From positions 2,883,501 to 2,947,500 of the forward strand of contig CP064972.1 in NCBI GenBank assembly GCA_016699405.1: a stretch of DNA of 64,000 bases. Reading direction: 5' to 3'. This DNA comes from Holophagales bacterium. GTDB lineage: Bacteria > Acidobacteriota > Thermoanaerobaculia > Multivoradales > JAGPDF01. This document shows, in pieces, positions 1-7,437 of this stretch; position 1 is the first letter of the stretch; each line of letters starts with the position of its first letter. The notes under the pieces are model-generated. The model did no database searches. It saw only the letters and a program-made list of their open reading frames with translations, and had not been told where the DNA came from. The translations under genes and the position numbers were made by a program.

Positions 1-2
1 CC

Positions 3-452
3 ATTGAGCTGGACTCTGAAAGCTACAACAACTGGACCAACCTCGGCGATCTGCTGCTCGAAGTAGGAAGAGAGCGAGAAGCTCGAGCTGCGTACTCAAA
101 TGCCCTGGCGCGAATTGACGCAGGGCTGGTTGGCTCACCTCGCGACATCGACCTGAGAGTCAATCGGGTCTTGATCGCAGCCAAGGCCAACCGCTGTGAT
201 CTCGCGATTGACGAAGCGACGAGGATTGGACGGGAGGTTCCTCCTGCCGCCCAGGAACTACACAGCCTAGCGATCGGATACGCCCTCTGCGCTCACCCCA
301 CGGAAGCGCTGGATGTCCTTCGCAAAGCCGTAGATCTGGGCTTTTCGCGGGACATCGTTCGTCAAGAGAGCGAGCTTTCCAGCCTTCGCGGCTTCCCTGA
401 GTTCCGAGAGCTAGTAGCTTCTGATTCGCTGAGAGCTCGAAGTGGAAGCTAG
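3..452 (+). CDS. TPR-containing protein, C-terminal part (5' truncated by window edge)
   Basis: The frame is open from base 3 and ends at TAG before 453, so only about 149 C-terminal residues are visible. The visible part reads as tetratricopeptide-like helical repeats (for example NWTNLGDLLLEVGREREARA, then a second helix pair around ALDVLRKAVDLGF) and ends in SELSSLRGFPEFRELV. In acidobacterial and related genomes this ending is common at the C-terminus of Ser/Thr kinase-TPR fusions or TPR-only proteins. No kinase motif lies inside the window, so the full domain set is unknown. The gene runs convergently into the minus-strand hypothetical at 463-855, with only 10 bases between the stop codons. 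The internal ATG at about 171 is not a credible start because the repeat homology continues upstream of it. Confidence 0.75.
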   Translation: MELDSESYNNWTNLGDLLLEVGREREARAAYSNALARIDAGLVGSPRDIDLRVNRVLIAAKANRCDLAIDEATRIGREVPPAAQELHSLAIGYALCAHPTEALDVLRKAVDLGFSRDIVRQESELSSLRGFPEFRELVASDSLRARSGS

Positions 453-462
453 GTGTTCGGTA

Positions 463-855
463 TCAAGGTCCTGGCACTGTAATCGTTTTGGGGTCCTTGA
501 TAGCGACTGTCTTGCCGGTCTTGTCCTTGACAACGACTGAGTAGGTCCACGTACCCGTCAGCGCAGGATTCCCGCTGCTGACGGCGCTCTCCGGGTACGC
601 GACGGTTCGCGGCATGGCGGGGAAGTAGTCCGGCTGTTCCGTCCCCTTGTCTTCGAAGGTCAGCGTGTCGCCCTCGACCATCCCGGTGATCGTCCAGCAG
701 ACCCGCAGGTACCTTCCGGGACCCCCATCCTTGTAGATCGTCACGGTGTCCGGAACGACCGAGATCGCCCCTTCCTTGCGAATGACGGTGACCGTGACCT
801 GGACGGCGCGCTCGTCGCCGCAAGGGGTCGAGCCGTTCGTCTGGGCGTTGCCCAT
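463..855 (-). CDS. hypothetical protein, beta-rich, 130 aa
   Basis: I do not recognise this family. The start at 855 has a good ribosome site (AGGAGG, 7 bases upstream). The protein has no signal peptide or membrane segment. It is rich in Val and Thr with alternating hydrophobic residues (AVQVTVTVIRKEG, TWTYSVVVKDKTGK), which suggests a small beta-sandwich. The stretch VIRKEGAISVVPDTVTIYKD resembles the start of small bacterial proteins that describe a fixed 'pressure/response' type beta fold, but this is only an impression. The overlapping frame 449-862 is a shadow. The gene is divergent from the Crp-type regulator at 1044, with 188 bases between them. Confidence 0.6.
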   Translation of the reverse strand: MGNAQTNGSTPCGDERAVQVTVTVIRKEGAISVVPDTVTIYKDGGPGRYLRVCWTITGMVEGDTLTFEDKGTEQPDYFPAMPRTVAYPESAVSSGNPALTGTWTYSVVVKDKTGKTVAIKDPKTITVPGP

Positions 856-1043
856 GCCTCACCCTCCTGATGAAAGGTGCCGGCGTCCCGGAGCTCGCCC
901 GCGGCCCCGACAGCCGAGCGACGACGCGAGGAGGCGTCGTCGGTGGGGAGCGCGCAACGCCGACGAATGACTTCTGTATTGTCGCATCGGCGCGGTGGGC
1001 TGTCCAGGGAGCGGTGGCCGGGGAGGCGCGCTAGCATGCGTGC

Positions 1044-1739
1044 ATGCTCGGCAGCGTCGACGACTGGCTCGCGCGAAGCGAGATCTACCGGCGGTTGAAG
1101 CTCGAGGACCGAGCACGCCTGGCGAAGCTGGCGCAGGTGCGGAGCTACGGAGAAGGGCGGACGATCTTCGCCGAAGGCGATCCGTCGAGCCACTTCATCA
1201 CCATCGTCCAGGGCCACGTCAAGGTCGTCAAGAACACCGCCGCCGGCAAGGAGGTCATCCTCGAGCTCTTCGGCGCTGGCGAGCCGCTCGGCGTGCTCGC
1301 CGCCTACGAGGGTCACCCGTTCCCGGCCACCGCGGTCGCCACCGAGCCGACGACCTGCCTGCTGCTGCCGCGCGACGCCTTCTACGCGCTTCTCGAGGAG
1401 CATCCGTCGATGGTGCGCGGTCTGCTGGCCGGCCTCACCTTGCGGCAGATCCAGCTCACCAATCGTCTCGCCGAGCTCGGCAGCGGACGTGTCGAGTCGC
1501 GACTGGCGCGCCTGCTGTTGAAGCTCGCCGGGGAGGTCGGCACTCCGACGGCCGGGGGGACGTTCATTCCCTTGCGCTTGAAGCGTCAGGAGTTGGCCGA
1601 CTTCGTCGGCACGACGGTGGAGACCGCCATCCGCATCATGAGCCGCTGGAGCAAGGGCGGCATCGTCCGGACGCGGCGCGACGGCTTCCTCCTCGTCGAC
1701 CGGCCGGCGCTCGAAGCGATCGGCGCGGGCGAGAGCTGA
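1044..1739 (+). CDS. Crp/Fnr family transcriptional regulator
   Basis: The protein is 231 aa, the usual size for the family. Residues about 20-135 form a cyclic-nucleotide-binding-type beta barrel (FAEGDPSSHFITIVQGHVKV, then GEPLGVLAAYEG and the C-helix). Residues about 150-225 form a winged helix of the HTH_Crp type, with recognition helix VGTTVETAIRIMSRW. The cAMP-contact motif of classical Crp is not intact at the GEPLG segment, and there is no N-terminal Cys cluster as in Fnr. The signal it senses therefore cannot be read from the sequence. It stands alone, with a strong hairpin at 1753-1780 just after the stop codon. Function as a DNA-binding regulator is secure; the regulon is unknown. 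Confidence 0.9.
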   Translation: MLGSVDDWLARSEIYRRLKLEDRARLAKLAQVRSYGEGRTIFAEGDPSSHFITIVQGHVKVVKNTAAGKEVILELFGAGEPLGVLAAYEGHPFPATAVATEPTTCLLLPRDAFYALLEEHPSMVRGLLAGLTLRQIQLTNRLAELGSGRVESRLARLLLKLAGEVGTPTAGGTFIPLRLKRQELADFVGTTVETAIRIMSRWSKGGIVRTRRDGFLLVDRPALEAIGAGES

Positions 1740-1752
1740 GCCCAGAAAAACG

Positions 1753-1780
1753 ACGAGGCCGGCGATCTCGCCGGCCTCGT
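1753..1780. terminator. bidirectional hairpin terminator between Crp-type gene and YceI gene
   Basis: A perfect 12-bp stem (ACGAGGCCGGCG / CGCCGGCCTCGT) with a 4-base ATCT loop lies between two convergent genes. On the minus strand it is followed at once by CGTTTTTCT, so it is a good Rho-independent terminator for the YceI gene ending at 1805. On the plus strand the run after the stem is not T-rich, so it may act only weakly for the regulator. Confidence 0.8.
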
Positions 1781-1804
1781 TCCCGCACCCGCGTCGGAAC
1801 GCGG

Positions 1805-2395
1805 TTACTTCTTGGCGCCGACCTCGAGATTGATCTCGACCTTGACGTCGTCGCCGAGGAGGAAGCCGCCCTGGTCGAGCGTCTTGTTCCAGCTCACACC
1901 GAAGTCCTTGCGATTGAGGCTGGTCGTGGTCGAGAAACCGGCCTTGGTGTTGCCCCACGGATCCTTGACCTCGCCGAGGTAGGTCACCGGCAGGGTGATC
2001 TCCTTGGCGACGCCGCGCATGGTGAGCGTGCCGGTCACCTGGTAGGCGTTGTCGCCGGTCTTCTTGATCGCGCTCGACTTGAAGGTCAGCGTCGGGAACT
2101 TCTCGACATCGAAGAAGTCGGCCGAGCGCAGGTGGTTGTCCCGCTGCTCGTTGCCGGTGTCGATACTCTTGGCCTGGATGGTGAATTCCACCGACGACTT
2201 GGTCGGATCGGCGTCCATGACGATGGTGCCGTCGAAGTCGCTGAAGGCGCCGCGAACGTTGCCCACCAGATGGCGGATGCTGAAGTCGACGTTCGAGTGC
2301 CCCTTGTCGATACCGTAGGTCGTGGCGGCGGCCGGTCGGGCGGCGAGGGCGGCGAGGGCGAGGATGGTGGCGGCGGCGATGCGATGAGCTCTCAT
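1805..2395 (-). CDS. YceI family periplasmic lipid-binding-like protein
   Basis: The protein is 196 aa. It has a signal peptide (MRAHRIAAATILALAALAARPAAA) followed by a YceI lipocalin-like domain: YGIDKGHSNVDFSIRHLVGN, SVEFTIQAKSIDTGNEQRD, then HLRSADFFDVEKFPTLTFKS, all hallmarks of the family. Family members are exported and bind isoprenoid or amphiphilic ligands; the exact role is often unknown. The start at 2395 is fixed by AGGAG 8 bases upstream and by the ATGA overlap with the stop codon of the upstream MarR regulator. The two genes are therefore translationally coupled, and the regulator probably controls this gene. Confidence 0.92.
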   Translation of the reverse strand: MRAHRIAAATILALAALAARPAAATTYGIDKGHSNVDFSIRHLVGNVRGAFSDFDGTIVMDADPTKSSVEFTIQAKSIDTGNEQRDNHLRSADFFDVEKFPTLTFKSSAIKKTGDNAYQVTGTLTMRGVAKEITLPVTYLGEVKDPWGNTKAGFSTTTSLNRKDFGVSWNKTLDQGGFLLGDDVKVEINLEVGAKK

Positions 2396-2946
2396 GACGA
2401 GGTTCTCCTCTCGGGGTTTGGATTCGGGGCGGTGGCCCCGGGTGTCGGCGTGTCGGCGGGCGCGGTGCCGCGGCGGTGTCCGCGCACGGCATCGAGAAGG
2501 TCCACGAGTTGCGTTCGTTCGGCGGCGGAGAGCGCGGCGACGCACTGCTCGTCGACCCGAGCGACCGGCGCGTCGAGGGCGGCGAGCAGGTCGAGGCCGG
2601 CGCTCGAGATGCGGCAGAGCACCTGGCGGCGGTCCTCCCGGCAGCGCCAGCGCTCGACCCACCCTTTGGCCTCGAGCCGATCGAGCAGGCGGGTGATTCC
2701 CGGCGCCTGCTCGATCATCCGCTGCGCGATCTCGAGGGTCGGCAGGCCGGCCTCCCCGGCGCCGCGCAGGATCCGCAGCACGTTGTACTGCTGACCTGTC
2801 ACGCCGTGCGGCTCGAGCGTCGCGGCGAGCTGGCGCCGGAGATGGTCGGCGGTGCGCAGCAGGCCGACGGCCGCCGCGTGGCCCACCGAACGGAAGGGGC
2901 GGTTCTGTCGGATCTCCTGCTGCAAAGGGGTCGGTGACCTTTCCAC
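2392..2946 (-). CDS. MarR family transcriptional regulator
   Basis: A GTG start at 2946 gives 184 aa beginning ERSPTPLQQEIRQ, which matches the usual N-terminus of this MarR subgroup. The winged helix is clear: HGVTGQQYNVLRILRGAG, LEIAQRMIEQAPGITRLLDR, then the wing WVERWRCREDRRQVLCRIS. The C-terminal 30 residues are Pro/Thr/Arg-rich and look disordered. It overlaps the downstream YceI gene by 4 bases. This MarR-YceI pairing is seen in many genomes, where the regulator is thought to repress its own operon and respond to a small amphiphile; the ligand here is unknown. No ribosome site is seen ahead of GTG. A promoter-like sequence ends only about 8 bases upstream, so a leaderless message is possible. 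Confidence 0.88.
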   Translation of the reverse strand: MERSPTPLQQEIRQNRPFRSVGHAAAVGLLRTADHLRRQLAATLEPHGVTGQQYNVLRILRGAGEAGLPTLEIAQRMIEQAPGITRLLDRLEAKGWVERWRCREDRRQVLCRISSAGLDLLAALDAPVARVDEQCVAALSAAERTQLVDLLDAVRGHRRGTAPADTPTPGATAPNPNPERRTSS

Positions 2947-2985
2947 GGGAAGAAGATTATCGGACAATAAATGATTAGTCAAGCA
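2947..2985 (-). promoter_or_regulatory. putative promoter and MarR operator upstream of marR-yceI
   Basis: Reading the minus strand, TTGACT (2982-2977) is followed after 17 bases by TAATCT (2959-2954); alternatively, after 15 bases by GATAAT (2961-2956). This is the only clearly AT-rich patch nearby. Between the two boxes is an imperfect inverted repeat, GACTAAT-CATTT-ATTGTC, of the size a MarR dimer binds. Autoregulation is inferred from this layout and from family habit. Confidence 0.5.
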
Positions 2986-3025
2986 TCTTGGCAAGAAAGC
3001 CTTCAAGAGCCTTTTTTCTGAGCAC

Positions 3026-3658
3026 TTATGCTGCCGCGACCGCGGCGCGCAACTCGCGGGCGCGAGCCTCGACCCGGTCGAAGCGGCCGGTTGCCAGTTC
3101 CTTTGCGTCGAAGAGCGGCGAGGTGAAGCCGACGGCGAAGGCTCCGGCCCGCAGGTAGGCGGCGCAGTTGTCGCGGTCGGCGCCGTTCGTCGGCACCAGT
3201 CGCAGGAACGGCAGCGGTGCGAGGCAGGCGCTGACGTAGGCCGGACCGGTCCCGGGAGCCGGGAAGAGCTTCTGCAGCGGTGCACCGGCGCGATAGGCGG
3301 TGAGCATCTCGGTGGGCGTCTGCGTCCCCGGCATCGCCGCGAGGCCACGCTCGACCGCTGAGCGCACGACCGCCGGGTCGACCACCGGCGAGACGACGAA
3401 GCGTGCGCCGGCGCCCGCGGCCTCGGCGACCTCGGCGACCGTCAGCACGGTGCCGACTCCGACGACGAGCCCGGGACGCTGCGAGAAACGGCGCACGAGG
3501 TCGAACGCGCCGGGGATGCCGAGCGTGAACTCGAGGATCCGGAAACCGCCGCGGACGGCGGCTTCCATCGCCTCGGCGGCGACGTCGCGATCGCCGGTGC
3601 GGAGGATGGCCACCGAACGTTCGACGGCGAGGTCGGCGAGAAAGTCGTCTGGGTTCAC
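3026..3658 (-). CDS. eda: KDPG/KHG aldolase (2-dehydro-3-deoxyphosphogluconate aldolase)
   Basis: The protein is 210 aa from a GTG start (VNPDDFLADL). It is a class I aldolase of the KDPG/KHG family, which splits 2-keto-3-deoxy-6-phosphogluconate into pyruvate and glyceraldehyde 3-phosphate in the Entner-Doudoroff pathway. Visible family signatures in order are RSVAILRTGD, the general-base Glu in RILEFTLG, GVGTVLT, FVVSPVVDP, MPGTQTPTE, and the Schiff-base Lys in QKLFPAPGTG. The Entner-Doudoroff dehydratase (edd) is not nearby, so the enzyme may serve sugar-acid degradation instead. It follows the large surface-protein gene on the same strand but is separated from it by a strong hairpin, so it is probably expressed on its own. 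Confidence 0.88.
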   Translation of the reverse strand: MNPDDFLADLAVERSVAILRTGDRDVAAEAMEAAVRGGFRILEFTLGIPGAFDLVRRFSQRPGLVVGVGTVLTVAEVAEAAGAGARFVVSPVVDPAVVRSAVERGLAAMPGTQTPTEMLTAYRAGAPLQKLFPAPGTGPAYVSACLAPLPFLRLVPTNGADRDNCAAYLRAGAFAVGFTSPLFDAKELATGRFDRVEARARELRAAVAAA

Positions 3659-3695
3659 GGTGCGCTCCCGTCGGTCGGTCCGCCGGCGATCATAG

Positions 3696-3733
3696 CGATC
3701 CGGGAGCTCGCACGGCAGCGAGCTCCCGGATCG
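3696..3733 (-). terminator. strong hairpin after the BNR/DUF11 gene
   Basis: A perfect 15-bp inverted repeat (CGATCCGGGAGCTCG / CGAGCTCCCGGATCG) with an 8-base loop begins 12 bases past the stop codon of the gene at 3745-6705. There is no clear T-run after it, but its strength and position fit a transcription end. Confidence 0.6.
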
Positions 3734-3744
3734 TCGCGGCGGGC

Positions 3745-6705
3745 TCAGCCCCGCTGTCGCGCCAGGACCCAGGCCGCTCCGGCGAGCAGGAGCATTCCCA
3801 GCAGCAGGCGCCCGGCGCCGCCGAGTGTCGGGACTTCGATGACGGAGAGCGACTCGAAGACGGTGGGATCGCTCGTCCCACCCACGGTCGGGTCGTCGGA
3901 AGGTGCCGTGCTGTCGTTGGCCCCGTCGCCGGTCGCGTCGAAGGAGACCTGTCCCTGGTTGGCGATCGTCTGGTGCGAGGCCACGGCAACGGCCGCATCG
4001 ATGGTGATCGCCACCGACCCACCCGCCGGAATCTTGCCGTTCCAGTGGACCGTGCCGCCGCCGGTCGATGCCGTGCCGGCGGATGCGTTGGCGGCGAGCA
4101 GGTCGAGGGTCCCCGGCAGGGTGTCGACGAACTCGTCGCCGGGGTTGTCGAACTGCGCCCCGGGTCCGGCGTTGCTCATCGTGACGAGGTAGCGGACCGC
4201 CGCGTACTGCGCATAGGGACCCGAGCTGGTCAGCTCCTTGGTCGCCGAAAGCACGGCGGGTGAGATCACGGTGGTGGTGACGTTGCGGACGTTGTCGGCC
4301 GGTGTCGGGTCGGTCGTCGACGCGGCCAGCGTGGCCGTGTTGGAGACGGTGGTGATGGCATCCGGTGCGCGCACCGTCAGCGTGATCGGCGAGGCGGCGG
4401 TGTTGCTGGCCAGGGCGCCGAGCGAGCAGCTCACCAGGCCGTTGGCGCCGACCGCCGGTGTGTTGCAGCTCCAACCCGGCGCGGCGATCGACACGAAGGT
4501 CACGCCGGGCGGCAGCGGATCGGCCAGGGTGACGCCCGCGGCGAGCGTCGGGCCGAGGTTGTTCGCCGACAGGGTGTAAGCGTAGGTCTGCAACGCGATC
4601 ACCGGATCGGGAGCGTCGGTCAGCGTGAGCTGCAGGTCGGGAGCGGCCCCGATGCGGTCGACGCCGACGAAGGTGTTGATCCCTCCCGGCGCCGTGACGC
4701 CGGCCGGTGGCGTCGCGGATGCCCAGGTCACGAAGACGTAGCCGCCGCCGCAGGCGATGCCGGTGTAGTCGCCGTACTTGGGGCAGCCGCGGCGAATGCT
4801 GCACGACTCTCCGGAGGGACAGGCCGGGCCGGTGGTGAAGTCGCAACGCTGGTTGGTCGAGCTGACGCCCGAGCCGTCCTGGCAGATCCCGGCGAGCTGC
4901 GGCTGGATCGAACAGCTCTCCGCGTCGCTCTGTTGGTCGGTGGCGCAGGGCCAGCCGGCTCCGCACGAGGCGTCGCCGACCCCGGAGACGTTGACCTCCG
5001 CTCCGGCGACGAGGTTGCCGCCGATCACCGAGGCGCTGCCGCGGAAGTAGGCGGTGAGGTCGTTGTTGGCGACCGTCGCGCTCCGCCGGTCGTACCAGCC
5101 GACGTGCGCCGTGCCGTTCATCGCGCAGAGCCAGGGCATGAACCGCGGCGCGTTGGATGCGGCGTTGACAGCGACCGAGCGCGGCCAGGTGGCGCCGCCG
5201 TCGGTCGAGTCCAGCACCAGCACGTCCTCGCCGGAGCCGTCGTTCTCGGCGAAGGCGAGATAGAGGTGGGAGGGGTTGGTGTCGTCGGCCGCGAGCGTAT
5301 AGCTGGCGAGCGTGTTGCGGCGGTTGCAGCGGTCGAGGCCGGGGACGGGGCAGGCGACGCCGTCGTAGTTGGCGAAGACCGTCACCGGAAAGCCGGCCTG
5401 CGGCACGAGGCCGCTGGCGCACGAGCTGTACTTGTGCAGGCGGATGTCGCCGGAGCCGTTGGGGTCGTCGGCGTAGACGACGTAGACGAATCCGTCCCCG
5501 CCCACCGCCACGCGCGCCCACTTTCCGGCGGCGTCGACGGTGGCCGGTGCGGTCCAGTTGAGGCCGCCGTCCTGCGAGCAGACGATCGTCGGCAACTCGC
5601 CGCTGGTGAAGTTGCGCCAGACGGAATAGACCTGGTCGCCGCCCGGTGCGGCGTTCCACCGGTCGGCGGCGAGGTGCTCCTGATCGGGGAAGCAGGCGCC
5701 GCCGCCGGACGTCGGGCAGGTGACGGCGTTGGCGCGAAAAGGGAACGACTGGCCATTGTCGGTGGAGCGGGCGATCCCGGTGGCGCAGCCGAAATTGCCG
5801 CAGCCGGCCGTGTTGTTGATGCCGGCGAGGTAGAAAGCGCCGCTCTGGCCGAGCGCGAGCGACGGGTCGCCGAAGTTCGAGAACGGCATGGAATTCGAGA
5901 CGGTGAAGCTCTGCCCGCCGTCGTGCGAGGTGCGCAGGTTGTTCTGCGAGGCGACGACGACGTGGACGCCGTCGGCCGAGGCGACGATCTCCGTTTCGGC
6001 GCCGCCTTGGGCGTAGACGTTGGTGCCCAGGTCCGACGACGCCTGCTGCGGGGCCGCCGAGGCGGCGAAGCCGGCGGGTCGCGGTCCGTCGTCGACCGGC
6101 GCGCGGCGCAGACGCTCGAGAGCGGCCGCTGTGGCGTCACCGGATCCCGGCGCGGCGAAGCGCAGGCCGGCGGCGATCGCCTGGGCATCGGCGAGCCGCT
6201 CCGCGTCGCCCCGCGGGAGGGTGATCTCGAGATGGACGATCCGCGCGCCGACGGCCACGGCGACGCTCACGAAGGTGGCTGGCACCTCGCGGACGCGCTC
6301 GAGGCGAGGCTTCGGCGAGAGCGTGCCGTCGGTCGTCCGCTGCATCGCGGGCCAGCCGCCGACGCTGCTCCAGACGACCTCGCCGCGGCCGCTCCCGGCC
6401 AGGGCGAGAAGGCGGCTCTCGGCGTCGGCGGCATCGCGCCGGACTTCGACCATCGCCACGGCACGCGCGGTCCAGGTGTCGAGCCCCGGAGTGTCCCAGG
6501 CGGAGCGGTATTCGGAGGCTCGCTGCTCGGGCAGCCCGAGGAGCTCGACCGCGTTGGAGTAGAAGCGGGGGGCGACGCTCCAGCCTGCCGGGACGAGGAG
6601 GTCGATTCCCGGAGCGAGCTCGACCGGCGGTGCGGCGGCGCGTGTCGATCCGGCGGCGAGGAGCCAAGCAGCGAGACCAAGCAAGACCCTGCGAGCACCC
6701 GGCAT
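3745..6705 (-). CDS. large exported BNR-repeat and DUF11-domain surface protein with CTERM-like tail
   Basis: The protein is 986 aa. It has a signal peptide (residues 1-24, ending AAGSTRAAA), an N-terminal region of about 180 residues that I do not recognise, and then a sialidase-like BNR/Asp-box region (about 210-640; SHDGGQSFT, STDNGQSFP, SQDGGLNWT, STDGGATWP). Two DUF11-type beta-sandwich repeats follow (about 680-790 and 800-920; ADNVRNVTTTV, DTLPGTLDL). It ends VIEVPTLGGAGRLLLGMLLL then ALARQRG-like basic residues: a PTL motif, a membrane helix and an Arg-rich tail, as in IPTL-CTERM/PEP-CTERM sorting signals. Several Cys-rich stretches (about 590-650) suggest disulfides and extracellular location. 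No sialidase catalytic set was identified, so enzymatic activity is not claimed. Confidence 0.85.
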   Translation of the reverse strand: MPGARRVLLGLAAWLLAAGSTRAAAPPVELAPGIDLLVPAGWSVAPRFYSNAVELLGLPEQRASEYRSAWDTPGLDTWTARAVAMVEVRRDAADAESRLLALAGSGRGEVVWSSVGGWPAMQRTTDGTLSPKPRLERVREVPATFVSVAVAVGARIVHLEITLPRGDAERLADAQAIAAGLRFAAPGSGDATAAALERLRRAPVDDGPRPAGFAASAAPQQASSDLGTNVYAQGGAETEIVASADGVHVVVASQNNLRTSHDGGQSFTVSNSMPFSNFGDPSLALGQSGAFYLAGINNTAGCGNFGCATGIARSTDNGQSFPFRANAVTCPTSGGGACFPDQEHLAADRWNAAPGGDQVYSVWRNFTSGELPTIVCSQDGGLNWTAPATVDAAGKWARVAVGGDGFVYVVYADDPNGSGDIRLHKYSSCASGLVPQAGFPVTVFANYDGVACPVPGLDRCNRRNTLASYTLAADDTNPSHLYLAFAENDGSGEDVLVLDSTDGGATWPRSVAVNAASNAPRFMPWLCAMNGTAHVGWYDRRSATVANNDLTAYFRGSASVIGGNLVAGAEVNVSGVGDASCGAGWPCATDQQSDAESCSIQPQLAGICQDGSGVSSTNQRCDFTTGPACPSGESCSIRRGCPKYGDYTGIACGGGYVFVTWASATPPAGVTAPGGINTFVGVDRIGAAPDLQLTLTDAPDPVIALQTYAYTLSANNLGPTLAAGVTLADPLPPGVTFVSIAAPGWSCNTPAVGANGLVSCSLGALASNTAASPITLTVRAPDAITTVSNTATLAASTTDPTPADNVRNVTTTVISPAVLSATKELTSSGPYAQYAAVRYLVTMSNAGPGAQFDNPGDEFVDTLPGTLDLLAANASAGTASTGGGTVHWNGKIPAGGSVAITIDAAVAVASHQTIANQGQVSFDATGDGANDSTAPSDDPTVGGTSDPTVFESLSVIEVPTLGGAGRLLLGMLLLAGAAWVLARQRG

Positions 6706-6837
6706 GAGGTGTTCCTCCCTCGACGTTGAGCCGGACCTCGAGGGACTGGTGCGCGTGGTCGCCGACGCGAGTCACCCTGGCCGGCTGGATGAGCCGTTCA
6801 TCGGAACTCACGTCATTTCGCGGGAGGGGAGGACTCA

Positions 6838-6872
6838 GGACGGCAGCGACCGCCGATGCGGTGCCGCCGTCC
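6838..6872 (-). terminator. hairpin downstream of the read-through end of the rhodanese gene
   Basis: A two-part stem, GGACGGC/GCCGTCC enclosing ACCGC/GCGGT, starts 19 bases after the TAG at 6891-6893. It lies beyond the second stop rather than beyond the internal TGA at 7032-7034, so the transcript unit appears to include the extended frame. No T-run follows. Confidence 0.4.
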
Positions 6873-6890
6873 CGAGGACGAACGAGGCCG

Positions 6891-7325
6891 CTACGGGTTG
6901 GCCGGCGGACTCGCCTCGACGGCGAGACCGGCACTCTTCCATGCGGCGAGCCCGCCGCGGAGGGCGGCGACACGCGGGAAACCCTGGTCGAGCAGCAGGA
7001 GCGCCACCCGGGCGCTCGAGTTCTCGGCGGGTCAAGTGCAGTAGGTAATGATGAGCTTCGACTTCGGAAGCTCGGGGCCGGCCTTCCCGCTGTTGTACCG
7101 ATAGTAGGAGAGGGCTCCCTTGGCGTGCTCCTGGTCGTAGACCCCGGGGTCGCGCACGTCGACGAGGACCGCATCGCCGGAAGCGAGCGCCTGCTTGACC
7201 TGGTCGGTCGAGAGCCGTTCGATGTCGTCCGGGCTCTTCGGTCGCGGGCGAGGTGCATCCTGGGCCAGCGCGACAGTCGCCCCCAAGAGCGACAGCATCG
7301 CGGCAACGGCAAACCTTCGCGTCAT
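6891..7325 (-). CDS. exported single-domain rhodanese, probable selenoprotein (in-frame TGA read as Sec at codon 98)
   Basis: Start ATG at 7325 has GGAGG 5 bases upstream; a GTG at 7331 abuts that site and is less likely. Residues 1-22 are a signal peptide (MTRRFAVAAMLSLLGATVALAQ), then a rhodanese fold: STDQVKQALASGDAVLVDVR (about 39-58), DPGVYDQEHAKGAL, and the active-site loop IITYCT at 92-97 with catalytic Cys96. Codon 98 is TGA. The same frame continues for 46 residues, PAENSSARVALLLLDQGFPR then VAALRGGLAAWKSAGLAVE, which is exactly the rest of a rhodanese, and stops at TAG (6891-6893). Many homologs carry Cys at this point (C-x-C), so C-x-U is the natural reading. A hairpin sits downstream of the TGA as expected for SECIS. 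If TGA were a true stop, the domain would lose its last third. Alternatives are a nonsense mutation or a sequencing error. Confidence 0.75.
6979..7034 (-). promoter_or_regulatory. candidate bacterial SECIS element with its UGA codon
   Basis: Read on the minus strand: UGA (7034-7032), 14 bases, then GAGCGCC-CGGGU-GGCGCUC, a perfect 7-bp stem (7017-7011 with 7005-6999) and a 5-base loop holding GGGU. The UGA-to-loop distance is 21 bases, within the range known for bacterial SECIS (roughly 16-37). A lower 4-bp helix, CGAG with CUCG, can close below a 5/6-base internal loop. E. coli fdhF has the same plan with loop GGUCU. The identification rests on position, shape and loop G residues only. Confidence 0.6.
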
Positions 7326-7437
7326 CGACACCTCCGTGGGGACGGTGGAGTCGGCGGGGGCCGGTCCGTCCCGTTCTGAGCGGCGATCCTAGCCGGTCGC
7401 CGAGGCGGACGCGAATCGCTCTCGCCGAGCGTGCGGC

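Noticed and set aside
3001..3025. Terminator after the aldolase gene from the T-run near 3011-3018
   Set aside because: The flanking AAGCCTT/AGCCTT pieces are direct, not inverted, repeats, and the T-run is on the wrong strand for the minus-strand gene.
4933..6729. 598-codon plus-strand frame opposite the BNR/DUF11 gene
   Set aside because: The composition is Gly/Arg/Val-biased with no motifs, while the opposite strand carries a signal peptide, Asp-box repeats and DUF11 units.
7032..7034. TGA read as Trp through a variant genetic code
   Set aside because: TGA is used as the true stop at many tight gene junctions in the window, for example the ATGA and GTGA overlaps.
7032..7325. Rhodanese as a complete short protein ending at the TGA at 7032-7034
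   Set aside because: It would end right after the catalytic Cys and lack the last helices of the fold, whereas the following 46 codons supply exactly those.
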